Source: Candidatus Ligilactobacillus faecavium
GTDB taxonomy: Bacteria > Bacillota > Bacilli > Lactobacillales > Lactobacillaceae
NCBI GenBank assembly: GCA_019120355.1
Contig: DWVG01000017.1
Coordinates: 1-57,678 of the forward strand
Direction of reading: 5' to 3'
DNA length: 57,678 nt
The notes beneath the pieces were generated by a model. The model did not search any database and was not told where the DNA came from. It was given only the letters and a program-made list of their open reading frames with translations. The position numbers and the translations under genes are program-made. Shown one piece after another: positions 9,789-18,800 of this stretch; the first letter of the stretch is position 1, and every line of letters starts with the position of its first letter.

Positions 9789-11084
9789 ATGAACCAGCCA
9801 TCATCTGAAGTCAATCATCGCAAAGCATTTATTTTAGGAATTCAACACTTACTGGCAATGTACTCTGGAGCGGTTGCCGTTCCATTGCTAATCGGAACTG
9901 CGTTGCACTTCTCTAGCACTCAAATGACCTATTTGGTTTCAATCGACATTTTCATGTGCGGCTTGGCTACTTTCCTTCAGCTTGCACGCAACCGGTACTT
10001 TGGCATTGGCTTGCCTGTCATTTTAGGGTGTGCCATTCAAGCCGTTGAACCGCTCAAAATGATTGGGCACGAATATTCAATCGGAACAATGTATGGGTCA
10101 ATCATCGTTGCCGGAATTTTCGTTTTCCTGATTGCCGGTCAATTTGCCAAGATTCGGAAACTTTTCCCACCTGTTGTAACAGGCAGTTTAATTACCGTTA
10201 TCGGACTAACTCTGATTCCAATTGCTGTCCAAAATCTCGGCGGCGGAACCGTTGCCAGCAAATCTTTCGGTTCACTGCCGAATATCGCAATCGGCGGCAT
10301 TACGATTTTAATTATCCTTGCAATTCAATTTTGGGGTAAAGGATTTATCCGTTCGATTGCCGTTTTGATCGGCTTAATTGGCGGAACGATCATTGCCTCA
10401 TTCATGGGAATGGTTTCTCTCAAACCCGTTACCCAAGCCGCATGGTTCCACGTTCCCCAACCGTTTTACTTCGGTATGCCGCGGTTTGCCCTTTCACCAT
10501 CGTTAACAATGATTATCATCGCTTTAGTTTCAATGGTTGAATCGACCGGGGTTTTCTTTGCTTTAGGAAATCTGCTTGACCGTGATATTCAAAAAGAAGA
10601 CCTAAAGAAAGGATACCGGGCTGAAGGTTTAGCTGTGATCCTGGGCGGAATCTTTAACACTTTTCCATATACGACTTTTTCTCAAAATGTCGGATTACTT
10701 GAACTTTCCGGAATTCGGACAAAACGACCAATTTATTGGGCAGCATGCTTGCTGATGCTGATGGGGCTGCTTCCGAAAATCGGCGCATTAGCAACCATCA
10801 TTCCCACCCCGGTTCTAGGCGGCGCAATGCTTGTTATGTTCTCCATGATCAGTGTTCAAGGAATTCGCATGCTTTTGAAAGTCGACTTTACCGATGAACG
10901 CAACACGTTGATCGTTGCTATTTCAATTGGTGCCGGATTAGGCGTCTCAGTTTACCCAACCATTTTTCAGGCATTGCCGCAATCACTTCAACTTTTCCTC
11001 GGAAACGGAATCGTAATTGCCAGTATATGCGCCGTTGGATTGAATTTGCTTTTGAAACGACCGAAGTTCAGAAATCATGAATAA
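9789..11084 (+). CDS. pbuX: Xanthine permease (NCS2 family)
   Basis: Multi-TM NCS2 protein, GLPVILGCAIQAVEP, NTFPYTTFSQNVGLL; operon with xpt. Confidence 0.94.
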   Translation: MNQPSSEVNHRKAFILGIQHLLAMYSGAVAVPLLIGTALHFSSTQMTYLVSIDIFMCGLATFLQLARNRYFGIGLPVILGCAIQAVEPLKMIGHEYSIGTMYGSIIVAGIFVFLIAGQFAKIRKLFPPVVTGSLITVIGLTLIPIAVQNLGGGTVASKSFGSLPNIAIGGITILIILAIQFWGKGFIRSIAVLIGLIGGTIIASFMGMVSLKPVTQAAWFHVPQPFYFGMPRFALSPSLTMIIIALVSMVESTGVFFALGNLLDRDIQKEDLKKGYRAEGLAVILGGIFNTFPYTTFSQNVGLLELSGIRTKRPIYWAACLLMLMGLLPKIGALATIIPTPVLGGAMLVMFSMISVQGIRMLLKVDFTDERNTLIVAISIGAGLGVSVYPTIFQALPQSLQLFLGNGIVIASICAVGLNLLLKRPKFRNHE

Positions 11085-11094
11085 ACAAAAATGG

Positions 11095-11122
11095 AATCGG
11101 AAAAATCCGATTCCATTTTTGT
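11095..11122. terminator. Bidirectional terminator
   Basis: ACAAAAATGGAATCGG-AAAAA-TCCGATTCCATTTTTGT. Confidence 0.85.
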
Positions 11123-11123
11123 T

Positions 11124-12581
11124 TTATAAGATCGGCGATAACAGCCGTGAAAAATACTGTTTGAATTTTCGCCACCATGATTGTTTTTCAAAGTATTCTG
11201 GGGTTAATTCGGTACAGTGTTCCAAATCTTTTTCATAAATTATCTTTAACTGACGAGTCAAATCCGCGTCATAACAGAATGCGTTACATTCAAAGTTCAA
11301 CTCGAAACTTCGAAAATCGAGGTTGGCTGACCCGACTGAAGCAATCGTATCATCGGTAATCATCGTCTTAGCATGCAGGAAGCCATTGTCATACCGGTAA
11401 ACTTTGACCCCATTATTAACCAAATACTTCGCATAATATTCCGTTGCTCGATAAACAAACGGGTGATCAGGTTTGCTTGGAATCATGATTCGAACATCAA
11501 CTCCTGAAAGTGCCGCAATCACCAATGATTCCAAAACTGAATCATCTGGAATCAAATAAGGAGTTTGAATATACAAGTAGCGTTGCGCAGTTGAAATGAT
11601 CTTTTGGTATCCGCGCCGAATCGAATGGCGTTCGCTATCCGGACCAGATGAAACGATCTGCATCTTCGTCTTGCCGTTGCCTTCAAAGACCGGGAAATAC
11701 TTCTTTTCAAATTCAAACCGGCTCTTCGTTGTCCGCCGGCAAGTTGTATTCCAGTCCATCATGAACCGGGCTTGCATTTGAATCGTTACCATTCCGTAAA
11801 CACGCATGTGGGTATCGCGCCAATAGCCGTACTTTTCAAGCCGGCCAAGGTACTGATCTCCAATGTTGAAACCACCGATATAGCCCGTTTTACCGTCGAT
11901 AATCACCAGCTTGCGGTGATCGTGATAGTTTAAGCGCGGCGTGGTGATCAACTGCTTTTCGGAACTCGAAATGAATCCTTGAGCTTCACCGCCCAGCTGT
12001 TCTAACCGCTTAAAAAACTTGTAGTTCGTCCCAATCGAACCCCACATATCATACAGGACTCGAACTTCAACGCCGCGTTCGGCTGCATCCTCTAAGGCGT
12101 GCAGGACCTTGTGGCCGATTTTGTCTGCATAAAATGTATAAAATTCGATATGAATGCTGTGCTTGGCATTTTTAATATCCTTTAGCAGCGAATCAAAAAA
12201 GGCTTTACCATCATCAAACAGTTTTGTTTGATTATTCGTCGTTAAAAACGCTCCTTCAGATTCAAGGAATAGATGCTCTAGTTCGCGCTCCTGCTGGGTA
12301 CTATTCTTGTCCAAGTCCCGCTTTTGCCACATTTCTTTTTGCCGCCGTGTCAGCGAATTGATAACCTTTTCCTGTTCCTTTTGAATCGTAAAGATCTTAT
12401 CATGCGAAATCTTGCGTCCCACAAACAGATACAGCAAAAATCCAAAAATCGGAATAAAGACAAGCACCAGCAGCCATGCCCACGTCGTTGAAATATCGCG
12501 TTTTTCATGGAAAACCGTAATAATTGCAGCCAGTAAGTTAATGATCCAAATAACTCCAATTATAATCCCCAAAGTATGCAA
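11124..12581 (-). CDS. cls: Cardiolipin synthase
   Basis: Two PLD HKD motifs (YHDHRKLVIIDGK and FLHAKTMITDD), two N-terminal TMs. Confidence 0.94.
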   Translation of the reverse strand: MHTLGIIIGVIWIINLLAAIITVFHEKRDISTTWAWLLVLVFIPIFGFLLYLFVGRKISHDKIFTIQKEQEKVINSLTRRQKEMWQKRDLDKNSTQQERELEHLFLESEGAFLTTNNQTKLFDDGKAFFDSLLKDIKNAKHSIHIEFYTFYADKIGHKVLHALEDAAERGVEVRVLYDMWGSIGTNYKFFKRLEQLGGEAQGFISSSEKQLITTPRLNYHDHRKLVIIDGKTGYIGGFNIGDQYLGRLEKYGYWRDTHMRVYGMVTIQMQARFMMDWNTTCRRTTKSRFEFEKKYFPVFEGNGKTKMQIVSSGPDSERHSIRRGYQKIISTAQRYLYIQTPYLIPDDSVLESLVIAALSGVDVRIMIPSKPDHPFVYRATEYYAKYLVNNGVKVYRYDNGFLHAKTMITDDTIASVGSANLDFRSFELNFECNAFCYDADLTRQLKIIYEKDLEHCTELTPEYFEKQSWWRKFKQYFSRLLSPIL

Positions 12582-12665
12582 AAAAGTGCCGCTCCTTTCT
12601 CAAAGCTCATTTACTTTTATTTTACCAAAAGCAAATCATTCGATAAACCGAAGAGGCACTTAATT

Positions 12666-13547
12666 TTATTGCTTTACCTGCTGATGACCTGTTCCGGCAC
12701 CCGGAGCTGGATAATCAGAAGTTAAGATATATTTCTGAATTAGATCAACGATCTGCTGATTTTGCGGCAAATCAGAGTGTTCAGCATTCACGCCGGTAAC
12801 CGTAATTTCGGTGTAATGCTTAACTTGTCCTTGATAAACATATTTTTCCGCTTCCACACTATTTAACGGAACCAATCCGTCAGAATCATAGTTTTCAGTT
12901 CCCGCAACGGAATAAACCGTTAGATTCTTTGGAATATTTTTCCGTGCTTTAATGAAGTCAGACAACATCTGCGTTTTATATTTGAGATTCGTTTCATCAA
13001 AGTTGAACGGCGAACCAATCGTCATCAAACTCGTCATTCGAACATCATAATCTTTATAATATTTTTCCAAAAAAGCCGTGTAAACCAAACCGCCGTTTGA
13101 ATGTCCAATCGCTTTATAATTGTTGAAATAATATTTCTTTTGCAGCGCTTGGAATGCTTCGTTGAACATTTTTGCCTGTTTCAGAATGTTGCTATACCCA
13201 TCATGATTATTTTGAAAACCGACCACAATGATTGGTTCATTATCGCCAGAACGAATTTTGCCATAATATTTGATCTTCCCATCATTGAATACTTTGACCT
13301 TTAATAAACTATGATTTTGGTGATCAGTTTGATTAAGCAACTTGACCATATCATCAAACCGGTTGACCGTTGCTGAACTTCCGGGAATCATAATCACCGG
13401 CGAAAGTCTGGAATTTTGCCAATGAGCAAGTTCATCAATGTTATTGCGCGTCCAAAAATACGACGGAATTGCCATCGCTAACATGATGATTCCTGCAACC
13501 AATAAGAAAATCCCACTGCGTTTCTTACGTGCATCCATCTTCTTCAC
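12666..13547 (-). CDS. Alpha/beta hydrolase, DUF915-like, N-terminally anchored
   Basis: N-terminal TM, nucleophile elbow IGHSNGGLVYTAF. Confidence 0.85.
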   Translation of the reverse strand: MKKMDARKKRSGIFLLVAGIIMLAMAIPSYFWTRNNIDELAHWQNSRLSPVIMIPGSSATVNRFDDMVKLLNQTDHQNHSLLKVKVFNDGKIKYYGKIRSGDNEPIIVVGFQNNHDGYSNILKQAKMFNEAFQALQKKYYFNNYKAIGHSNGGLVYTAFLEKYYKDYDVRMTSLMTIGSPFNFDETNLKYKTQMLSDFIKARKNIPKNLTVYSVAGTENYDSDGLVPLNSVEAEKYVYQGQVKHYTEITVTGVNAEHSDLPQNQQIVDLIQKYILTSDYPAPGAGTGHQQVKQ

Positions 13548-13554
13548 TTCCTTA

Positions 13555-14904
13555 TTACCGCATTCTTAACCGTTGCCGTTCCTTGATTTTCATTTCGTTA
13601 TGCACCTGTTCGGAAAGTTTAACAAATGGAATATAAATTAGTACATCAAGTGTCATAATTAAAATTCCGATTAATAGTGCCATGAAGTTGCCGCCCGTGC
13701 CGATAAATGCCGACAAAGCCCCCGGCGTATCAAGCGGTGATGGATACGTTACCGGCGGCATAATTTGAAAATGAATTGCCAACGCCGCAATCAGCATATT
13801 GACTACTGGCGTGACCACAAAAGGAACTAAGAAAATTGGATTAAATAAAACCGGAATTCCTAATAAAATCGGCTGGTTAGCATTAAATAACGTTGGAAAA
13901 ACTGCCCACCGCGCAACCTGATGATACCGGCTTGTCCGCGCAACAATGATGATTGCAATCACAAGTGCTAAAGTTGAGCCGACTCCGCCAAACGTTCCAA
14001 AACTGTGATACAACGTTGTTTGCGTATACTTATACGGAACATTCCACGGACTGTGGTGTTTCAAAGCATAAGTTAGATCTGCAACCGCTGCGGGATCATC
14101 ATTAAAATTTGCATGGTTATACGGACCGCTTAGTCCAAGCCATGCTAAGAAACTCGACCACGCCCCCAAAATCAAGGTCATTATTAGGCCGTGTTTTTTT
14201 GACGACAATGCTTGATAATAGTTTGAAATTCCTGATGGGATTTGATATTTATAAGCTTGAATGATCAGTTGATTAACAATAATTGCTACTCCAAGGGTGA
14301 TCATAACCGGGATAATTGTCCGGTAAGCCCGCGAAAACGAATCTGAGCGGATCGAAATTGGCTTGCGGTTAAAAATTCGAAAAATCTGCCCTGTAATAAA
14401 TCCAATCAAAATTCCAATCAAAAGCCCTTGAATTCCCATCAAATTATTATTGACACTAAATTGAAGAAACGTTTGCGGCCCATATTGCCGTTGGACTGGA
14501 CGCAAAGCAATAATCAAGAAAGCCAACATTCCAGTCATCCCGGTCATTTCAGGATTTTTATGGTATAACCGCGCAGTTTGGGAACCTGCTTGATATGCAG
14601 CCAATACTGCTAAAATTTTGACCGTCATCATACTAAAAGCGGCAAACATTGAGCGGATTCGCGCAACGTGCGGCAACCATTGAGTAATGTAGAAAACATT
14701 TCCAATAAATCCTGTCCGCGATAAAATTGAAACATTGAAAACCGATGCAATACTGCCTAAAACTGCAAACGGAAAAAGCATCAGCATTGTTCGTCGCATT
14801 ACTAAAATAAATGGGAGCTGATACACTTTAACAATTAATTTGTACCCTTTCTCCGATAACTTCATTTCACTTACCTGATTTCTTATAGGATCTCTGATGG
14901 TCAT
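13555..14904 (-). CDS. PTS lactose/cellobiose-type EIIC permease
   Basis: Multi-TM protein; SFGTFGGVGSTLAL, NANQPILLGIPVLFNPIFLVPFVV. Confidence 0.88.
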   Translation of the reverse strand: MTIRDPIRNQVSEMKLSEKGYKLIVKVYQLPFILVMRRTMLMLFPFAVLGSIASVFNVSILSRTGFIGNVFYITQWLPHVARIRSMFAAFSMMTVKILAVLAAYQAGSQTARLYHKNPEMTGMTGMLAFLIIALRPVQRQYGPQTFLQFSVNNNLMGIQGLLIGILIGFITGQIFRIFNRKPISIRSDSFSRAYRTIIPVMITLGVAIIVNQLIIQAYKYQIPSGISNYYQALSSKKHGLIMTLILGAWSSFLAWLGLSGPYNHANFNDDPAAVADLTYALKHHSPWNVPYKYTQTTLYHSFGTFGGVGSTLALVIAIIIVARTSRYHQVARWAVFPTLFNANQPILLGIPVLFNPIFLVPFVVTPVVNMLIAALAIHFQIMPPVTYPSPLDTPGALSAFIGTGGNFMALLIGILIMTLDVLIYIPFVKLSEQVHNEMKIKERQRLRMR

Positions 14905-14975
14905 TATACAATGAAAAAGTCCTTGAACCTACTAATCTTCAGTAAATTCAAGGGTTATTCATTCAATATTCATTT

Positions 14976-16154
14976 TCACTTTTCATTGCGCATCTGCCGT
15001 TTAATTGCTGCTTTAAGCATAAATGGTGCTGCAAGCGTCGTCAGAATAATTACAAAAATTACGCTGGAATAGTATTCTGAATTCAGCAAATGGGCTTCAT
15101 ACCCGATTTGAGCGATGATCAGGGCCATTTCACCGCGCGAAACCATTCCCGATCCAATAATGTTCATTGAATCGTAATTCATTCCTAAAACTTTTGCCCC
15201 CAAGCCGCAACCAAGCCACTTGGTGATCAATGCTAAAATCGTTAACGAAACGATAAAAATCAAGTCATCAAAAAAGCCTTTAAACGTCATATTCAACCCA
15301 ATGCTGACAAAAAATACCGGAATAAACACAGCATAGCCAATCGGTTCAATATTAGAATCCACTTCCTGCTTATACGGTGTTTGAGCAATTGCAACTCCTG
15401 CAAAGAACGCCCCCACAACATCGCTTAAACCGACCTGTTCGGCAAGCCATGCCATGCCTAAGCACAAAACGATCGACATTAACGTAACCGATGAGGCCAC
15501 TTTCAAATGCTCGCCCAGCCGCATCATCTTCGGCGCGATCCATTCAAACAGGAAGAAAATCATCACAAAGTAAAGGGCATCCAATAAAAAGCTCATCCAA
15601 AGGTTGCTTGAATGGTGGCCACCTTGAGCCTTAGCAACGTTACTGAACATACTTACAAGCACGCTTAAAATGATCACTGAAATAATATCGTCGATCACGG
15701 CCGCTCCTAGAATCGTCGTTCCTTCTTTTGACTTCAGCCGCTTCAATTCCTTTAAAACTTCAACTGAAATGCTGACCGAAGTTGCCGAAAAAGTCACTCC
15801 CAGAAAAATCGCCTGTTCAAACGAAAAGTGAAATAACTTTCCGAAAAAGTAAATCAGCACCACGGGAAAAACAACACCGCTGAAAGCAACCGCCAGTGCT
15901 GGTTTAAAATACTTTTTCAACATTCCAAGGTCACTTTCAAGCCCTGCGATAAACATCAAAATGATGACGCCAATCTCAGAAAAAGTATGCATAAACGCGT
16001 TGTTATGTACCCATCCTAAAACGGCCGGGCCAATCAAAATTCCAACCAGCAACTGCCCAATGACAGCTGGAACCCCGATTCGCCGGCTAAAGTGACCTGC
16101 CAATGAAGTTGTGATCAATACCAAACATAATGTTCCTAAAAATTCCACAATCAA
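14976..16154 (-). CDS. CPA2-family Na+(K+)/H+ antiporter
   Basis: Multi-TM; GLESDLGMLKKYFKPALAVAFSGV, GAAVIDDIISVIILS; TTG at 16154 or GTG at 16148 as start. Confidence 0.9.
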   Translation of the reverse strand: MIVEFLGTLCLVLITTSLAGHFSRRIGVPAVIGQLLVGILIGPAVLGWVHNNAFMHTFSEIGVIILMFIAGLESDLGMLKKYFKPALAVAFSGVVFPVVLIYFFGKLFHFSFEQAIFLGVTFSATSVSISVEVLKELKRLKSKEGTTILGAAVIDDIISVIILSVLVSMFSNVAKAQGGHHSSNLWMSFLLDALYFVMIFFLFEWIAPKMMRLGEHLKVASSVTLMSIVLCLGMAWLAEQVGLSDVVGAFFAGVAIAQTPYKQEVDSNIEPIGYAVFIPVFFVSIGLNMTFKGFFDDLIFIVSLTILALITKWLGCGLGAKVLGMNYDSMNIIGSGMVSRGEMALIIAQIGYEAHLLNSEYYSSVIFVIILTTLAAPFMLKAAIKRQMRNEK

Positions 16155-16185
16155 ATTCCTTTCTCGACTCGCATCGACTGCCTAT

Positions 16186-16217
16186 AAAAAAAGAGTTTGC
16201 CTAAGGTTGACAAACTC
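16186..16217 (-). terminator. Terminator/attenuator within antiporter 5' leader
   Basis: Minus strand GAGTTTG-TCAACCTTAGG-CAAACTC-TTTTTTT about 30 nt upstream of the start codon. Confidence 0.65.
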
Positions 16218-16265
16218 CACTCCGAACAAATATTTCAACTACTATCTTATCATGCCTTCCTTTTT

Positions 16266-16295
16266 TTGTCATGTAATCGTCAATCTTGATATACT
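16266..16295 (+). promoter_or_regulatory. pepX promoter
   Basis: TTGTCA (16266-16271), 18-bp spacer, TATACT (16290-16295). Confidence 0.6.
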
Positions 16296-16325
16296 TAAAT
16301 TAAACTCTGATGGGAGGAATTTTAA

Positions 16326-18746
16326 ATGAAAATTAACCAGTTCGCACATCTCAAAGTTGATCACCAGCAAAAAATTAATGAACTTCAAAAAATTAATTTT
16401 TTGGATGCTGATTCATGCGCACTGCCATTAAATGACCTTTACCTTCATTTTCTGCGGTGTGCGTTGATCGAAGTTCAAAGTTCAAGTGCATTTGATCAAA
16501 AATTGCACGCATTGCTCGCAACCACTGATCAAGACTTAAAGGATTATCTTGATCATCAGCAATTGACGCTTGAAGTCTTCTACACGGTTGCGATGCAACT
16601 ATTAGGCTTTGAAGTTAACGATGACTTTGAAATCGATCATCTATTTGAAAAAATGGATGACCTGCACCTTTTCCACCACGATCAGTTAAACAATGCGGCC
16701 GACTTGATCGATGCTTGGTATGATTTGCTTTGTACTCATGGCAAGGGCGGACGGACCTACCTTGATTTGCTGGCTGCTAATGGCTACTTTAAACACTTTT
16801 GGAATTTACCAGTTAATCAAAAACCGTTGATTTTCAATGGAAAGACGCAACCGGTATTTGACACTTCCAAATTGATTCGGGAAGTTGTTTACGTTGAATC
16901 ATCCTTGGATACTGATCATGATGGCAAACGCGACCTGCTGAAAGCCGAAATCATTCGGCCTGCTGAAACCAACGCTGGTTTAAAGGTTCCAGCACTTTAC
17001 ACCGCAAGTCCCTACAATCAAGGGACAAATGATCATACGGCTGACAAGTTAATGCATAATGTTGACATTCCGCTTAATCGCAAACAACCCAACAGCAATA
17101 CATATGAAGACGTTGAATTTCATGAACCAGCCGTTGAACTCCCGCCTGCGCGCCAAGTTAAAGGTGAAACGCAAACTGCTGAAGAAACGTTCGGTCACGC
17201 CAAGGCCGTTACCTTAAACGACTACTTCCTTGCACGCGGATACGCGGCTGTTTACGCCGCTGGAATCGGAACAATGGATTCTGATGGTGAACGAACTTGC
17301 GGCTCAAAAGAAGAAACCGAATCAACCATTGCAATCATTGAGTGGTTAGCCGGCAATCGACGAGCATTCACCAACAAGACTGATAACATCGAAATCAAAG
17401 CATGGTGGTGTAACGGCGCCGTTGCAATGACCGGGAAGTCATACCTTGGAACTTTAGCAACAGCGGCAGCCACCACCGGCGTTGACGGTTTGAAGACAAT
17501 CATTTCAGAAGCTGCCATTTCAAGCTGGTATGACTACTACCGTGACGGCGGGCTTGTAATTGCTCCCGGCGGCTTTCCAGGCGAAGATGCTGACATTCTT
17601 ACTGAAGAATGCTTCAGTCGGCAAAAGCAAGCCGGCGATTACTTGAAATGCAAAGACCAGTTCAACCGTGATCTTGCTGAAATCACAGCTGATCAAGACC
17701 GCGCAACCGGTGATTACAACTCATTTTGGGACGCTCGCAACTATCTTAAAGACGTTGAAAACATTAAGTGTGATGTCGTAATGGTTCATGGATTAAATGA
17801 TTGGAATGTTAAGCCGCGAAACGTATATAACCTGTATCGTGAACTCGACAAACTACCAGTCGTCAAAAAAATTTTTCTTCACCAAGGGCAACACATTTAC
17901 ATCAACAATTTTCAATCAATCGACTTTACTGATATGATGAACCTTTGGCTTGCCAACAAGTTGTATGGCGTTCAGAACCATGCCAATGAATTGTTGCCTG
18001 ATGTATGCGTTCAGGATAACAGTTGCGAAAGCACTTGGCATTCATTCAACGGTTGGCATACTGAAAATCCAGAAACTCATCAATTGGGCTTTGAAAATGA
18101 GCAACTCGTTGACCATGCAGCTGCATCAGCAGTCGCATCATTTAATGACCAGCTTGAACAAGCTGCCTTTGATCAGTACAAAAAGAACTGGAATCAATGG
18201 CGGACGGACCTTTTAAGTGATGAAAAAAATGCATTGAATAATAATCGGTTGATTTTCAAAACGGAAAAACTGGAACATGACATCTACCTTCAAGGGTGTC
18301 CGCACGTTAAGCTGGACGTTGCATCAAGCGTGGATAAAGGCATGCTGAGCTTCATGCTCGTTGACTTCGGAATGGCCAAACGACTGGGCGAAGTTCCGAC
18401 AACCCTTGATATAAAGGCGCTCGATGCCGGTTATCAGTGGCGGCCAGATGATTTAAAAGAATTCAAACTTGCAAAACCGACCCCGTGGAAAATGATCACG
18501 AAGGGACACATCAATCTTCAAAACCGTGAACATCCATGGAAAACGGATGAGCTCGTTCCGAAGACGTTCTATCAATTTGAGCTGGACCTTCAACCAATGT
18601 TCTATCATCTGCTGAAAGGTCATCAACTTGGATTAGTCATTTACTCAACTGACATGGAAATGACCGTCCGCGGTAATGAAGACATTACTTACTCGCTCCA
18701 ACTTGAAAACTGTGAATTAAATGTTGATTATGAAGAATTGAAATAA
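16326..18746 (+). CDS. pepX: Xaa-Pro dipeptidyl-peptidase
   Basis: Active-site MTGKSYLGTLA, WWCNGAVAMTGKSYLG, VHGLNDWNVKPRN. Confidence 0.97.
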   Translation: MKINQFAHLKVDHQQKINELQKINFLDADSCALPLNDLYLHFLRCALIEVQSSSAFDQKLHALLATTDQDLKDYLDHQQLTLEVFYTVAMQLLGFEVNDDFEIDHLFEKMDDLHLFHHDQLNNAADLIDAWYDLLCTHGKGGRTYLDLLAANGYFKHFWNLPVNQKPLIFNGKTQPVFDTSKLIREVVYVESSLDTDHDGKRDLLKAEIIRPAETNAGLKVPALYTASPYNQGTNDHTADKLMHNVDIPLNRKQPNSNTYEDVEFHEPAVELPPARQVKGETQTAEETFGHAKAVTLNDYFLARGYAAVYAAGIGTMDSDGERTCGSKEETESTIAIIEWLAGNRRAFTNKTDNIEIKAWWCNGAVAMTGKSYLGTLATAAATTGVDGLKTIISEAAISSWYDYYRDGGLVIAPGGFPGEDADILTEECFSRQKQAGDYLKCKDQFNRDLAEITADQDRATGDYNSFWDARNYLKDVENIKCDVVMVHGLNDWNVKPRNVYNLYRELDKLPVVKKIFLHQGQHIYINNFQSIDFTDMMNLWLANKLYGVQNHANELLPDVCVQDNSCESTWHSFNGWHTENPETHQLGFENEQLVDHAAASAVASFNDQLEQAAFDQYKKNWNQWRTDLLSDEKNALNNNRLIFKTEKLEHDIYLQGCPHVKLDVASSVDKGMLSFMLVDFGMAKRLGEVPTTLDIKALDAGYQWRPDDLKEFKLAKPTPWKMITKGHINLQNREHPWKTDELVPKTFYQFELDLQPMFYHLLKGHQLGLVIYSTDMEMTVRGNEDITYSLQLENCELNVDYEELK

Positions 18747-18751
18747 ATTAA

Positions 18752-18789
18752 GAAAACGCCTTGCGGTAAGTTACCGCAGGGCGTTTTTC
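18752..18789. terminator. Terminator
   Basis: GAAAACGCCTTGCGGTAA-GTTACCGCAGGGCGTTTTTC. Confidence 0.85.
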
Positions 18790-18800
18790 ATTTGAATTTA

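Noticed and set aside
13555-14904. Complete PTS operon
   Set aside because: Only an EIIC gene is visible; no EIIA/EIIB or sugar hydrolase adjacent, so a full system cannot be claimed.
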